From positions 1 to 57,013 of the forward strand of contig NZ_FOCI01000020.1 in the NCBI RefSeq assembly GCF_900110065.1: 57,013 bases of DNA. The letters run 5' to 3'. How positions within the stretch are numbered: position 1 is the stretch's first letter; every line of letters begins with the position of its first letter. This document shows positions 16,282 to 24,835 of this stretch, piece by piece. Position numbers and translations under genes: made by a program. This DNA is from Loktanella fryxellensis (GTDB lineage Bacteria; Pseudomonadota; Alphaproteobacteria; Rhodobacterales; Rhodobacteraceae). The notes beneath the pieces are model-generated. The model made no database searches. It was not told where the DNA came from and worked only from the letters and a program-made list of their open reading frames with translations.

Positions 16282-18392
16282 TTCACCCACCGCATCCGCT
16301 GCGCGTTCAACAGCACGGTCAGCGACGACACCGACATGGCCAGTGCGGCGGCCAGCGGCGTGGCAAACCCGGCAAGTGCGACCGGGATCGCGATCAGGTT
16401 ATAGACCGCCGCGATGGCGAAGTTCTGCCGGCTGAGCCGCCGGGTCGCCCGCGCGACGGTCAGGATCAGGGGCAGATCGGCGAAACTGTCCGCCAGCACG
16501 ACGATGTCGGCCGCATTGCGCGACGCCTCCAGCGCGGTCGCGGGCGCGATGGCCGCATGGGCCATCGCCAGCGCCGCCGTGTCGTTCAGACCGTCGCCGA
16601 CCATCAGCACCCGCTCGCCCCGTGCGGTCAGGCTCGCAAGGCGGGCCAGCTTGTCCGTGGGGCTGGCGCCGGCGATCACGGGCAGGTTCAACTGCCGCGC
16701 GAGGGCCTGCGCCGGACCGGTGGCGTCTCCGGTCACGATCTCGGCCGGCAGGCCGAATCCCGCGATCGCCGCCTGCACGCCGGGGCGCAGCGTCTCCGGC
16801 ACCTCCAGCGCGATGGCGGGCGCGTCCCCGATCCGCAGGCACAGCCCCGGCACGTCGGCCTGCAACCACGACCCGCGCCCCAGCCGCACGACGTGGCCGT
16901 CGACCAGCCCGGCAACGCCCTGTCCCGCGACCTCTGCCACATCCGTGATGGGCACCGCCACGGCATCGGCGACTGCCGACAGCAGGGCCCGCGATAGGGG
17001 GTGGTGCGACTGTTGCGCCAGCGCCTTGGCGATGCCGCGCGCGCGGTCGTCCATCGCGTCCGGCAGCAGCAGCGTGGGGCGCGTCAGGGTGCCGGTCTTG
17101 TCGAAGACGACCGTGGTGACTTCGGCCAGTCGTTCCAATGCCGTGGCATGACGCACAAGGAACCCTGCGCCGAACAGACGGCTGACCGCGGCGATCGACA
17201 CGGCAGGCACCGCCAGCCCCAGCGCACAGGGGCAGGTGATGATGAGTGTGGCGATCGCGACGTTCAGCGACACCCGCACGTCGCCGGTCGCCAGCCACCA
17301 GCCGACGAAGGCGGCCAGCGCCAGCGTATGCACCAGCGGGGCATAGATCCGCGCCGCCCGGTCGGCCAGCGCGGTATAGCTGTTGCGCGCGTTCTCGGCG
17401 GTATCGACCATCGCCGCCATGCGCCGCAGCGACGTGTCCGTCCCCGCACTGATCGCGCGCAGTTGCAGGGGGGCCGCCAGATTGACCTCTCCCGCATGGA
17501 GCATGCCGCCGGGCGTTACGGTCGCGGCCGCGCTCTCTCCCGTCAGGAACGACCGGTCGAGGAGTGCGCGCGACGACAGCAACTGCCCGTCGACGGGCAC
17601 CCGCGCGCCGCTGGGCACCAGCACCACGTCGCCGATGGCCAGATCAGCGACCGGCACGGTCTGCGTCGTCTCGCCCGTCAGCCGGTCGGCGGTCTGCACC
17701 TCGAGCGCGGTCAACTCGCGCGCAGCGGACCGGGCGTGGCTGCGGGTGCGGTCGTCCATGTAACGCCCGATCAGCAGAAAGAAGGTCAGCGACAGCGCCG
17801 CGTCGAAATAGGCGTGATGCCCGCCCTGCAGCGATTCATACAGCGAGATGCCCGAGGCGAGGATCATCGCCAGCGAGATCGGCACATCCATGTTGGTGCG
17901 GCCGCGCCGCAGCGCGGACCAGGCCGACACGAAGAACGGCTGTCCCGCATAGGCCACCGTCGGCAGGGCGATCGCTGCCGAGATCATGTGGAACATGTCG
18001 CGCGTCGCCCCGTCGGCGCCGGACCAGACGGCCACCGACAGCAGCATCACGTTCATCATCGCGAAACCGGCGACCGCAAGCCGCATCAGCAGGGCCCGCC
18101 CCGTGTCGTCGCGCCGCGACGCAAGCGCCGCCAGATCGAGGGGGAAGGCGTCGTATCCCAGATCCGCCACGGCCTGCAGCACGGCCTTGGGGTCGGCGGT
18201 GCCGCCAACCGTCAACCGCTTCATCGACAGGTTGACCCTGACGTCCGTGACGCCGGCAACATGCGACAGCCCACGCTCGATCCCGGCGATGCAGGCGGCA
18301 CAGCGGACACCGGGGACCGAAAATTGCAGACCCGTGGCGGCGGCTGTGTCGCGGGCAGGCACGGCCGCGCGCGCGGGACCAGCGACGGTCAC
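16278..18392 (-). CDS. ccoI: CcoI (FixI), P1B-type copper-exporting ATPase for cbb3 assembly
   Basis: 704 residues. The N-terminal heavy-metal domain has Cys-x2-Cys at residues 31 and 34 (VRCAACIAGIERGL). Several transmembrane helices follow. The core has the LTGES actuator motif, the CPC copper-transport motif in ITCPCALGLAVP, the phosphorylation site VFDKTGTLT and the MVGDGLNDTAAL hinge. It supplies copper to the CcoN binuclear centre. Translation starts at a GTG overlapping the ccoH stop (GTGA). All catalytic motifs are intact. Confidence 0.95.
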   Translation of the reverse strand: MTVAGPARAAVPARDTAAATGLQFSVPGVRCAACIAGIERGLSHVAGVTDVRVNLSMKRLTVGGTADPKAVLQAVADLGYDAFPLDLAALASRRDDTGRALLMRLAVAGFAMMNVMLLSVAVWSGADGATRDMFHMISAAIALPTVAYAGQPFFVSAWSALRRGRTNMDVPISLAMILASGISLYESLQGGHHAYFDAALSLTFFLLIGRYMDDRTRSHARSAARELTALEVQTADRLTGETTQTVPVADLAIGDVVLVPSGARVPVDGQLLSSRALLDRSFLTGESAAATVTPGGMLHAGEVNLAAPLQLRAISAGTDTSLRRMAAMVDTAENARNSYTALADRAARIYAPLVHTLALAAFVGWWLATGDVRVSLNVAIATLIITCPCALGLAVPAVSIAAVSRLFGAGFLVRHATALERLAEVTTVVFDKTGTLTRPTLLLPDAMDDRARGIAKALAQQSHHPLSRALLSAVADAVAVPITDVAEVAGQGVAGLVDGHVVRLGRGSWLQADVPGLCLRIGDAPAIALEVPETLRPGVQAAIAGFGLPAEIVTGDATGPAQALARQLNLPVIAGASPTDKLARLASLTARGERVLMVGDGLNDTAALAMAHAAIAPATALEASRNAADIVVLADSFADLPLILTVARATRRLSRQNFAIAAVYNLIAIPVALAGFATPLAAALAMSVSSLTVLLNAQRMRWVK

Positions 18393-18874
18393 GACAGCAC
18401 CCTGACCACGATGCGCTGCTGGAACACGATGCCATCCGCGCTGCGGGCCCGCAGCCGCAGGTTCCAGTTCCCCGGCCCGCCATCGACGACGGCGCGCAGC
18501 GCGGTCCCGTCGAACGTGAAGGCCGGTGTCTGATCACGGGCCACGCTGGTCGCACGGCCAAAGATTGCCTCTTCGATGACGGGGGCTATGGACTGGCCGT
18601 CCTGCAGGATGCGCAGGGACAAATCGTGGCCCTGCAGCGTGGCGGCAACATCCCAGCGGAGGGACAGTTGCGCGTCGCGGTCGCCGTCGAACGTCTGGCT
18701 GGTGACATAGGAATTGTCCACCTCCAGCCCCGGAAAGGTCCGCACGGCCTGCACCGCCAGTGTCAGGTTCACGGCGATGACGATGCCGAAGGCCGTCACG
18801 AAGGCCGCCAGCACGTGCCAGCCGCGGATGATGCGCGGTACGCGGACGGTCTGCGGTGCGATCATCGGGGTCAT
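18389..18874 (-). CDS. ccoH: CcoH (FixH), cbb3 assembly protein
   Basis: 161 residues. One N-terminal membrane anchor (GWHVLAAFVTAFGIVIAVNL) is followed by a periplasmic beta-rich FixH domain with the usual SYVTSQTFD segment. CcoH associates with the cbb3 complex during maturation. The start overlaps the ccoG stop by ATGA and the gene ends in a GTGA overlap with ccoI, consistent with one ccoGHIS message. Confidence 0.92.
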   Translation of the reverse strand: MTPMIAPQTVRVPRIIRGWHVLAAFVTAFGIVIAVNLTLAVQAVRTFPGLEVDNSYVTSQTFDGDRDAQLSLRWDVAATLQGHDLSLRILQDGQSIAPVIEEAIFGRATSVARDQTPAFTFDGTALRAVVDGGPGNWNLRLRARSADGIVFQQRIVVRVLS

Positions 18875-20298
18875 TGGACCCTCCCGTTGAAGGTGGTGGC
18901 CGTGCTGGCACGGTCCTTGGTGTCCACATCCTCGACCCACAGGCGCAGCGGCGTGGCATGTGCGGTGGCGGCGGGCGCTCTGGCCGTGGCGGTGACGTAG
19001 ATGCGCTGCAGCGTGGTCGTATCGGCGGGGATGGTGACCGTGTCGCCCTCCACCCCCTCCAGCGCCAGCGACAGTGCGTCATCGCTGGTCAGGGTCAGCC
19101 GGAACGGGCGGTCCTGCCCGGACTTGTTGCGCAGGCGCAGGTCATAGATGTTGCGGACGGCCCCGTCGGATTGCACGACATAGGTCGGGTTGCGCACCGG
19201 ACTGACCGTCATCTCGAGCGGGGCGCGCACGAACAGCACATAGACCAGCCCCGCGCCGATGGCCGCCCACAGCACGGTGTAAAGGATCGTGCGGGGGCGC
19301 AGGATATGCCGCCAGACCGGGCGTGGCGGCTGGCCCGCCTGTTCGCGCGGCGCATCCGTCAGCGCCATGTAGCCGATCAGCCCCAGGGGCTGCCCCGTCC
19401 GCGCCATGACGTCGTCGCAGGCGTCGATGCACAGCGCGCAGGTGATGCATTCCATCTGCTGGCCGTCGCGGATGTCGATGCCCATTGGGCAGACGTTCAC
19501 GCAGGCCATGCAGTCGATGCAGTCCCCCTTGGCCAGTGTCCCGCCGGTGGTGTCCGTGCGGTCGTGACCCTTGCCGCGCGGCTCTCCGCGCCAATCGCGA
19601 TAGGCGACGGTCAGGGTGTCGGCATCCATCATCGCGGACTGGATGCGCGGCCACGGACACATATAGATGCAGACCTGTTCGCGCATGAATCCGCCGAACG
19701 TGAAGGTGGTCGCGGTCAGCACCGCGATGCTGGCATAGGCGGCCAGCGGCGCTTGCCCCACGGCGATCTGGCGCAGCAGCGTCGGCGCATCGGTGAAATA
19801 GAACACCCACGCCCCGCCGGTGGCCACGGCGATCACCAGCCACAGCGACCACTTCACCCCCCGCAGGCGCATCTTGCGCAGGCTCCACGGCGCCGCGTGC
19901 AACCGCAGGCGCGCATTGCGGTCCCCCTCGACCCATCGTTCCACAAGGATGAACAGGTCGGTCCAGACCGTCTGCGGGCACGCATAGCCGCACCAGACCC
20001 GACCCAGTGCCGCCGTGAACAGGAACAGCCCGAGGCCCGCCATGATGAGCAGCCCCGCCACGAAATAGAACTCGTGGGGCCAGATCTCGATCCACAGGAA
20101 ATAGAAGCGGCGGTGCGCCATGTCGATCAGCACGGCCTGATCCGGCAAAGCCGGCCCGCGATCCCAGCGGATCCACGGCGTGACGTAGTAGATCGCCAGC
20201 GTCACGGCCATGATCCACCATTTCAGACGGCGGAATGCGCCGCTAACGCGGCGGGGAAAGATCGGCACGCGGGGGGCATAGAGGGACGTGGATGTCAT
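18871..20298 (-). CDS. ccoG: CcoG (RdxB/FixG), polyferredoxin cupric reductase for cbb3 assembly
   Basis: 475 residues. Membrane helices at the N-terminus and centre flank two 4Fe-4S cysteine clusters, CIDCMACVNVCPMG and CITCALCIDACDDVM. An additional CGYACPQTVWTDLF motif lies near residue 105. A C-terminal Ig-like domain follows. CcoG reduces Cu(II) for delivery through CcoI. The ATG was chosen because it is followed by the standard soluble N-terminus and sits about 55 bases below an FNR box; the frame is open further upstream across that box. It is the first gene of ccoGHIS. Confidence 0.95.
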   Translation of the reverse strand: MTSTSLYAPRVPIFPRRVSGAFRRLKWWIMAVTLAIYYVTPWIRWDRGPALPDQAVLIDMAHRRFYFLWIEIWPHEFYFVAGLLIMAGLGLFLFTAALGRVWCGYACPQTVWTDLFILVERWVEGDRNARLRLHAAPWSLRKMRLRGVKWSLWLVIAVATGGAWVFYFTDAPTLLRQIAVGQAPLAAYASIAVLTATTFTFGGFMREQVCIYMCPWPRIQSAMMDADTLTVAYRDWRGEPRGKGHDRTDTTGGTLAKGDCIDCMACVNVCPMGIDIRDGQQMECITCALCIDACDDVMARTGQPLGLIGYMALTDAPREQAGQPPRPVWRHILRPRTILYTVLWAAIGAGLVYVLFVRAPLEMTVSPVRNPTYVVQSDGAVRNIYDLRLRNKSGQDRPFRLTLTSDDALSLALEGVEGDTVTIPADTTTLQRIYVTATARAPAATAHATPLRLWVEDVDTKDRASTATTFNGRVQ

Positions 20299-20350
20299 GG
20301 GGGACCTGCTGGTTGCCCTGCGTTCATGGGCGCGGGCCGCGCGGCGCGCA

Positions 20351-20364
20351 TTGATCTGGGTCAA
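20351..20364. promoter_or_regulatory. FNR box upstream of ccoGHIS
   Basis: TTGATCTGGGTCAA matches the FnrL/Anr consensus TTGAT-N4-ATCAA with one mismatch. It lies about 53 bases upstream of the ccoG ATG in the 103-bp gap after ccoP, suggesting that ccoGHIS has its own oxygen-responsive promoter. Confidence 0.8.
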
Positions 20365-20401
20365 CACCGCGCCGATTGCCGGGCGGTCCGGGTCGCGGCG
20401 C

Positions 20402-21259
20402 CTATTCGCCGCCGCCCAGGCCGTGGACATACAGGGCGACCGCCGCCACGTCCGCATCGGTCAGCCGCTGGCCCAGGGGGGGCATGATGCCGAAGCGGGC
20501 CTGCGTGACGGTCTGCGTCAGGCTGTCGGTGTCGCCACCATAGAGCCAGATCGCGTCCGCAAGGTTCGGTGCGCCCATGTCGCGGTTGCCGAGGCCCGCG
20601 TCGCCGTGACAGGCGGCGCAATTCTCGGAAAACAGGACCGCGCCCGCCGCGTCCGGGATGGCATCGGTCGCGGACAGGCTGGCGACATGGGCCACGACGG
20701 ACCCGATCTCTTCCGGGTTCAGGATGTCGCCAAAGGCGGGCATCTGCGACCACCGGGCATCCGGGTCGGTGTCGTTGCGAATGCCGTGCGCGACCGTCTG
20801 CGCGATGGCCGCCACGTCGCCGCCCCACAGCCAGTCGTCGTCCAGCAGGTTGGGATAGCCCGGTGCCCCGGCGGCGCCGGACCCATGGCACTGGCTGCAG
20901 TTGGCGCGGAACACCGCACTGCCGCGGGCCACGCCATAGCGGTGCAGCGGATCGCCGGCGGTCAGCGCGCTCAGGTCGGCGGCGACCAGGTCGGCGGTCA
21001 ACGTGGCGTTCTGTGCGTCATGCGCCGCGATCTCTGCCGCGACCGCGCCGCGCGTCGAATAGCCGAAGACGCCGGTCGTCGCACCCGACAGCATGGGCCA
21101 TGCCGGATACAGCACGGTATAGCCGATGGCCCATACGATGCAGGCATAGAGCGTCCACAGCCACCAGCGCGGCAGCGGGTTGTTCAGCTCTTCGATCCCG
21201 TCCCAGACATGGCCGGTGGTCTCGACCCCGGTCTCCTCGTCGACCCTGCGCTCAGTCAT
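20402..21259 (-). CDS. ccoP: CcoP, dihaem cytochrome c subunit of cbb3 oxidase
   Basis: 285 residues. An N-terminal membrane segment (LPRWWLWTLYACIVWAIGYT) anchors two periplasmic cytochrome c domains with C-x2-C-H sites FRANCSQCHGSG and NCAACHGDAG. Each has a downstream methionine ligand region (SQMPAFG and GIMPPLGQRL). It donates electrons to CcoO/CcoN. The start ATG lies inside the last codons of ccoQ, an eight-base overlap. Confidence 0.95.
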   Translation of the reverse strand: MTERRVDEETGVETTGHVWDGIEELNNPLPRWWLWTLYACIVWAIGYTVLYPAWPMLSGATTGVFGYSTRGAVAAEIAAHDAQNATLTADLVAADLSALTAGDPLHRYGVARGSAVFRANCSQCHGSGAAGAPGYPNLLDDDWLWGGDVAAIAQTVAHGIRNDTDPDARWSQMPAFGDILNPEEIGSVVAHVASLSATDAIPDAAGAVLFSENCAACHGDAGLGNRDMGAPNLADAIWLYGGDTDSLTQTVTQARFGIMPPLGQRLTDADVAAVALYVHGLGGGE

Positions 21260-21506
21260 GCCGCACCTCGGGCATCCGCTGCGCCGGATCGAAGCCGGTT
21301 CCGAGGGTCTTGCAGGCGCAGGTGGCGCAATCGGCACCGCAAGGCCCGTCCTCGGGCTCGACCCGGAACGGGATCAGACTGGCGGCCTCTCGGGCCGCGG
21401 TCTGGCTGGGCAGGCAGGCCCAGACCCCGACGCTGGCAAAGAAGCCGAACATCGCAAGCAGGACCCAGCTGTCGGCGAGTTCGCGCAGGAAGGTGTAGGT
21501 GTCCAT
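21252..21506 (-). CDS. ccoQ: CcoQ with cysteine-rich C-terminal tail
   Basis: 84 residues. One transmembrane helix, WVLLAMFGFFASVGVWACLP, gives the CcoQ/FixQ pattern, following MDTYTFLRELADS. The C-terminal tail is longer than usual and contains four closely spaced cysteines at 56, 60, 63 and 65 (CGADCATCAC), plus one at 31 at the end of the helix. I do not recall such a tail in typical CcoQ proteins of about 50-70 residues. AAGGAG lies six bases before the ATG. A TTG one codon earlier is less likely. CcoQ stabilises the cbb3 complex. Confidence 0.88.
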   Translation of the reverse strand: MDTYTFLRELADSWVLLAMFGFFASVGVWACLPSQTAAREAASLIPFRVEPEDGPCGADCATCACKTLGTGFDPAQRMPEVRHD

Positions 21507-21516
21507 CAATGTCTCC

Positions 21517-22242
21517 TTAGCGGCTGGGGTCCGGGACGAAGGTCGAGAAATCGACCATCGTGCCCAGCACCTGAAGATACGCGATCAGCGCATCCATTTC
21601 GGACACGCCGGGCCGGCTGTCGAAGTTCGCGACGGCGGCACCGGGATAGCGGTCCAGCAGACCGTCCGTGTCGGCATCGGGATCGGCCTGCGCCCGGAAA
21701 TCGACCCTGGCCGCCGCGATGGCGTCATCGGTATAGGGCACGCCGACCAGACGGTGCGTCCGCATCAGGTCGTCCACATAGGCGCCGTCGATGCCGACCT
21801 CGGCGAGAAAGGCGTATTGCGGCATCACGCTTTCGGGGACGACCGACTGCGGGTCCGATAGGTGATCGACATGCCATGCGTTGGAATAGCGGTTGCCGAC
21901 ACGGGCCAGATCGGGCCCGGTGCGCTTGGACCCCCACTGGAACGGGTGATCGTACATGCTTTCGGCGGCCAGCGAGTAGTGGCCGTAACGTTCCACCTCG
22001 TCACGCATGGGGCGGATCATCTGGCTATGGCAGACGTAGCAGCCTTCGCGGATGTAGATGTCGCGCCCCGTCAGTTCGAGCGGTGAATAGGGACGGACCC
22101 CCTCCACCTCCTCGATGGTGTTTTCCAGCCAGAACAGGGGCGCGATTTCCACGATGCCGCCGATGCTGACCACCAGAAGCGATGCCACCAGCAGCAGCGT
22201 CGGGCTCTTTTCCAGGATCGCGTGTTTGTCGAGAAGGGCCAT
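21517..22242 (-). CDS. ccoO: CcoO, monohaem cytochrome c subunit of cbb3 oxidase
   Basis: 241 residues. It has an N-terminal membrane anchor ([21 protein letters not shown]) and one haem c site, [13 protein letters not shown] at residues 67-79. The following [14 protein letters not shown] and a distal methionine region are typical. Ten bases separate it from the ccoN stop and ten from ccoQ, so it is in the ccoNOQP operon. Confidence 0.95.
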   Translation of the reverse strand: MALLDKHAILEKSPTLLLVASLLVVSIGGIVEIAPLFWLENTIEEVEGVRPYSPLELTGRDIYIREGCYVCHSQMIRPMRDEVERYGHYSLAAESMYDHPFQWGSKRTGPDLARVGNRYSNAWHVDHLSDPQSVVPESVMPQYAFLAEVGIDGAYVDDLMRTHRLVGVPYTDDAIAAARVDFRAQADPDADTDGLLDRYPGAAVANFDSRPGVSEMDALIAYLQVLGTMVDFSTFVPDPSR

Positions 22243-22252
22243 GGATCGGATC

Positions 22253-23863
22253 CTATTCAGCCGCAAGGGCGTAGCGGGCGGGGGTGGCGGTCGTCACGGG
22301 GCGGCCCGACCGGATGGTCATCCACATGTTCCAGACCATGATCAGCGCACCCGAAAGGAACAGCACACCGCCCAGACCGCGCACCACGTACATCGGAAAC
22401 TTGGCCGCGACGGTGTCGGCGAAGGCGTTGACGAGGAAGCCCTGCGCATCCACCTCGCGCCACATCAGGCCTTCCATGATGCCCGTGACCCACATCGATG
22501 CGGCGTAAAGGACGATCCCCAGCGTCGCGAGCCAGAAGTGCCAGCTGATCGCGCGGACCGAATGCATCTCGGTGCGTCCCCACAGGCGCGGGGTCATGTA
22601 GTAGAGGCAGGCGAAGGTGATCATGCCGTTCCAGCCGAGCGCCCCGGAATGGACGTGGCCGATGGTCCAGTCGGTATAGTGCGACAGGCTGTTGACCGCC
22701 CGGATCGACATCATCGGCCCTTCGAAGGTGGACATGCCGTAGAACCCCAGCGCCAGCACGAACATCCGCATGATGGGATCTGTCCGCAGCTTGTCCCAGG
22801 CGCCCTGCAGGGTCATCAGGCCGTTGATCATGCCGCCCCAGCTGGGCATCCACAGCACGATCGAGAACACCATGCCCAACGTCGTCGCCCAGTCCGGCAG
22901 CGCCGTGTAGTGCAGGTGATGCGGCCCCGCCCAGATGTAGAGAAAGATCAGCGCCCAGAAGTGGATGATCGACAGCTTGTAGCTGTAGATCGGCCGCCCC
23001 GCCTGCTTCGGCACGAAGTAGTACATCATCCCGAGGAAGCCCGCGGTCAGAAAGAAGCCGACGGCGTTGTGCCCATACCACCACTGGGTCATCGCATCCT
23101 GCACACCGGAGAAGACCTGCACCGACTTGCTGCCCCAGATGCTGACCGGAATGGACAGGTTGTTGACGACATGCAGCATCGCCACGGTCACGATGAACGC
23201 GAGGTAGAACCAGTTGGCCACGTAGATGTGCCGTTCCCGGCGGCGGAAGATCGTGCCGAGGAAGACCGCGAGGTAGGTCAGCCAGACGATCGTCAGCCAG
23301 ATGTCGATGTACCACTCGGGCTCGGCGTATTCCTTGGACTGGGTCGCGCCCAGAAGATATCCCGTCGCCGCCAGCACGATGAACAGCTGATAGCCCCAGA
23401 ACACGAACCACGCCGCGCCACCGCCCCACAGCCGCGCGGCGCTGGTGCGCTGCACGACATAGAAGGACGTGGCGATCAGGGCATTGCCGCCAAACGCAAA
23501 GATCACGGCACTGGTGTGCAGCGGCCGCAGGCGGCCGAAATTGGCATAGGGCTGCGCCCAGTCCAGGTTCAGCGCCGGAAACGCGAGCTGAAAGGCGATG
23601 TAGGTCCCGACGAGGAACCCCGCGATCCCCCAGAAGGCCGTCGCGATGACACCCGCGCGAATGACGCCGTCGTTGTAGTCGCCCATCGGGGCGGGTGCGG
23701 GGGCCTCTGTCTCGGTCTGGCGCAGCACGCGCCAGAACAGAAAGACTGCGACACCCATCACCAGCACCGCGTGCAGCTGATAGGCCGGGTCCCGTGCCCA
23801 GTTCGCCGCCAGTGCGGTGAAGAGGATCGTCAGCCCCAACCCGATCAGTTTCAGATAGTTCAT
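22253..23863 (-). CDS. ccoN: CcoN, catalytic subunit of cbb3-type cytochrome c oxidase
   Basis: 536 residues, about twelve or more transmembrane helices. The haem-copper oxidase signature is present: [20 protein letters not shown] with the copper-ligand His and crosslinking Tyr region, [16 protein letters not shown] with the His-His pair, and [12 protein letters not shown] with the haem b ligands. It reduces oxygen to water at low oxygen tension. It is the first gene of ccoNOQP, with an FNR box about 90 bases upstream. Confidence 0.97.
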   Translation of the reverse strand: MNYLKLIGLGLTILFTALAANWARDPAYQLHAVLVMGVAVFLFWRVLRQTETEAPAPAPMGDYNDGVIRAGVIATAFWGIAGFLVGTYIAFQLAFPALNLDWAQPYANFGRLRPLHTSAVIFAFGGNALIATSFYVVQRTSAARLWGGGAAWFVFWGYQLFIVLAATGYLLGATQSKEYAEPEWYIDIWLTIVWLTYLAVFLGTIFRRRERHIYVANWFYLAFIVTVAMLHVVNNLSIPVSIWGSKSVQVFSGVQDAMTQWWYGHNAVGFFLTAGFLGMMYYFVPKQAGRPIYSYKLSIIHFWALIFLYIWAGPHHLHYTALPDWATTLGMVFSIVLWMPSWGGMINGLMTLQGAWDKLRTDPIMRMFVLALGFYGMSTFEGPMMSIRAVNSLSHYTDWTIGHVHSGALGWNGMITFACLYYMTPRLWGRTEMHSVRAISWHFWLATLGIVLYAASMWVTGIMEGLMWREVDAQGFLVNAFADTVAAKFPMYVVRGLGGVLFLSGALIMVWNMWMTIRSGRPVTTATPARYALAAE

Positions 23864-23953
23864 GCGCCCTGTTCCCTGTCGTAACCCTGTCCGCGCGCAC
23901 GCGGTCGGGTGGCTGATAGGGACAGGGATTAGCGGCCGGTCGCCGCCATGACC

Positions 23954-23967
23954 TTGATCTGGATCAA
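23954..23967. promoter_or_regulatory. FNR box upstream of ccoNOQP
   Basis: TTGATCTGGATCAA is a perfect match to the FnrL consensus and lies about 91 bases upstream of the ccoN ATG. It sits between ccoN and the fnrL stop, where the ccoNOQP promoter must be. Confidence 0.9.
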
Positions 23968-24035
23968 AAGTCGCCCGGCGGGGCGACGGTCACCTGCCGC
24001 GTCCGGGCGGGGCGATCGCCGGGCGCCGCCTGTCG

Positions 24036-24782
24036 TCAGGACCAGACGCCACCGTCCGCATCGTCGCCCGTCGCCTGCTGCAGACGGGACAGGTCGCGGA
24101 CCGTGACCTGACGCCGGTCGACCTGATCGATGATCCCGTCCCGCTTCAGCACGCTGAACTGACGGCTGACGGTTTCCAGCGTCAGCCCAAGGTAATTCGC
24201 GATCTGGTCGCGCGTCATCGGCACGTCCAGCAGGGCGCTGGCCGTCGGCGCCGCGTCACCGGTCGCCGCCAGATGCGACCGGCGCGCCAGCATGTCGAGG
24301 AACGTCGCGATCTTCTCGCGCGCGGTCTTGCGCCCCAGCAGCAGCATCCAGTCGCGCGCGGCATCCAGCTCGTCCAGCGCGAGTTCCATCAGACGCTGGG
24401 CGACGTGGGGCGTGTCCTCGATCAGCGCCTCGAAGGGTTTGCGGGCAAAGCAGCACAGCACCACGTCCGTCGTGGCCGTCACGTCAAAATCGATGGTGTC
24501 GCGACCCGGTCGCCCGATGAAGTCCGACGGCAGCAGAAGACCCACCATCTGTGTGCGCCCGTCCTCCAGCGTCTTGCTCAGCGATGCGACGCCGCTGACG
24601 ACCGAGGCGACGAAGGCCAGAGGTTCGCCCCGCCACAGGATCGCGTCACCGGCTGCGAACGTGCGATAGCTCTTGATGGTTTCGAGTTGCGCCATCTCTT
24701 CGGCGTCGCAGCGGGCGCAGACCGCCCGGTGCCGGATTGGGCATGCGCTGCAGGCCGCATCGAAGAGGGGAGGGTTCATCAT
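24036..24782 (-). CDS. fnrL: FnrL, oxygen-sensing Crp/Fnr regulator
   Basis: 248 residues. The N-terminus has the cysteine cluster CSACPIRHRAVCARC (Cys 11, 14, 22, 25) and a central pair at 110-111, giving the four ligands for a 4Fe-4S cluster. The C-terminal helix-turn-helix, TRDQIANYLGLTLETVSRQF, has the E-x2-S-R that reads TTGAT half-sites. FnrL activates cco and hem genes under low oxygen. The start is one of two consecutive ATGs, the first taken. A FNR box lies immediately upstream, between this gene and divergent hemN, placed so that FnrL binding would cover its own promoter or leader. Confidence 0.95.
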   Translation of the reverse strand: MMNPPLFDAACSACPIRHRAVCARCDAEEMAQLETIKSYRTFAAGDAILWRGEPLAFVASVVSGVASLSKTLEDGRTQMVGLLLPSDFIGRPGRDTIDFDVTATTDVVLCCFARKPFEALIEDTPHVAQRLMELALDELDAARDWMLLLGRKTAREKIATFLDMLARRSHLAATGDAAPTASALLDVPMTRDQIANYLGLTLETVSRQFSVLKRDGIIDQVDRRQVTVRDLSRLQQATGDDADGGVWS

Positions 24783-24786
24783 GGAT

Positions 24787-24800
24787 TTGATCTATATCAA
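24787..24800. promoter_or_regulatory. FNR box between fnrL and hemN
   Basis: TTGATCTATATCAA is a perfect FNR box. Its centre is 42-43 bases before the hemN ATG and its edge only four bases before the fnrL ATG. It is well placed to regulate hemN and to repress or autoregulate fnrL. Confidence 0.85.
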
Positions 24801-24835
24801 AGCGCACCGGTTGTCCCGCAGTCAAAGACGCGTCC

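Noticed and set aside
22257-23900. Long open frame of 547 codons on the same strand as ccoN
   Set aside because: It is a phase-shifted shadow of ccoN with Arg/Ala/Gly-rich composition and no family resemblance.
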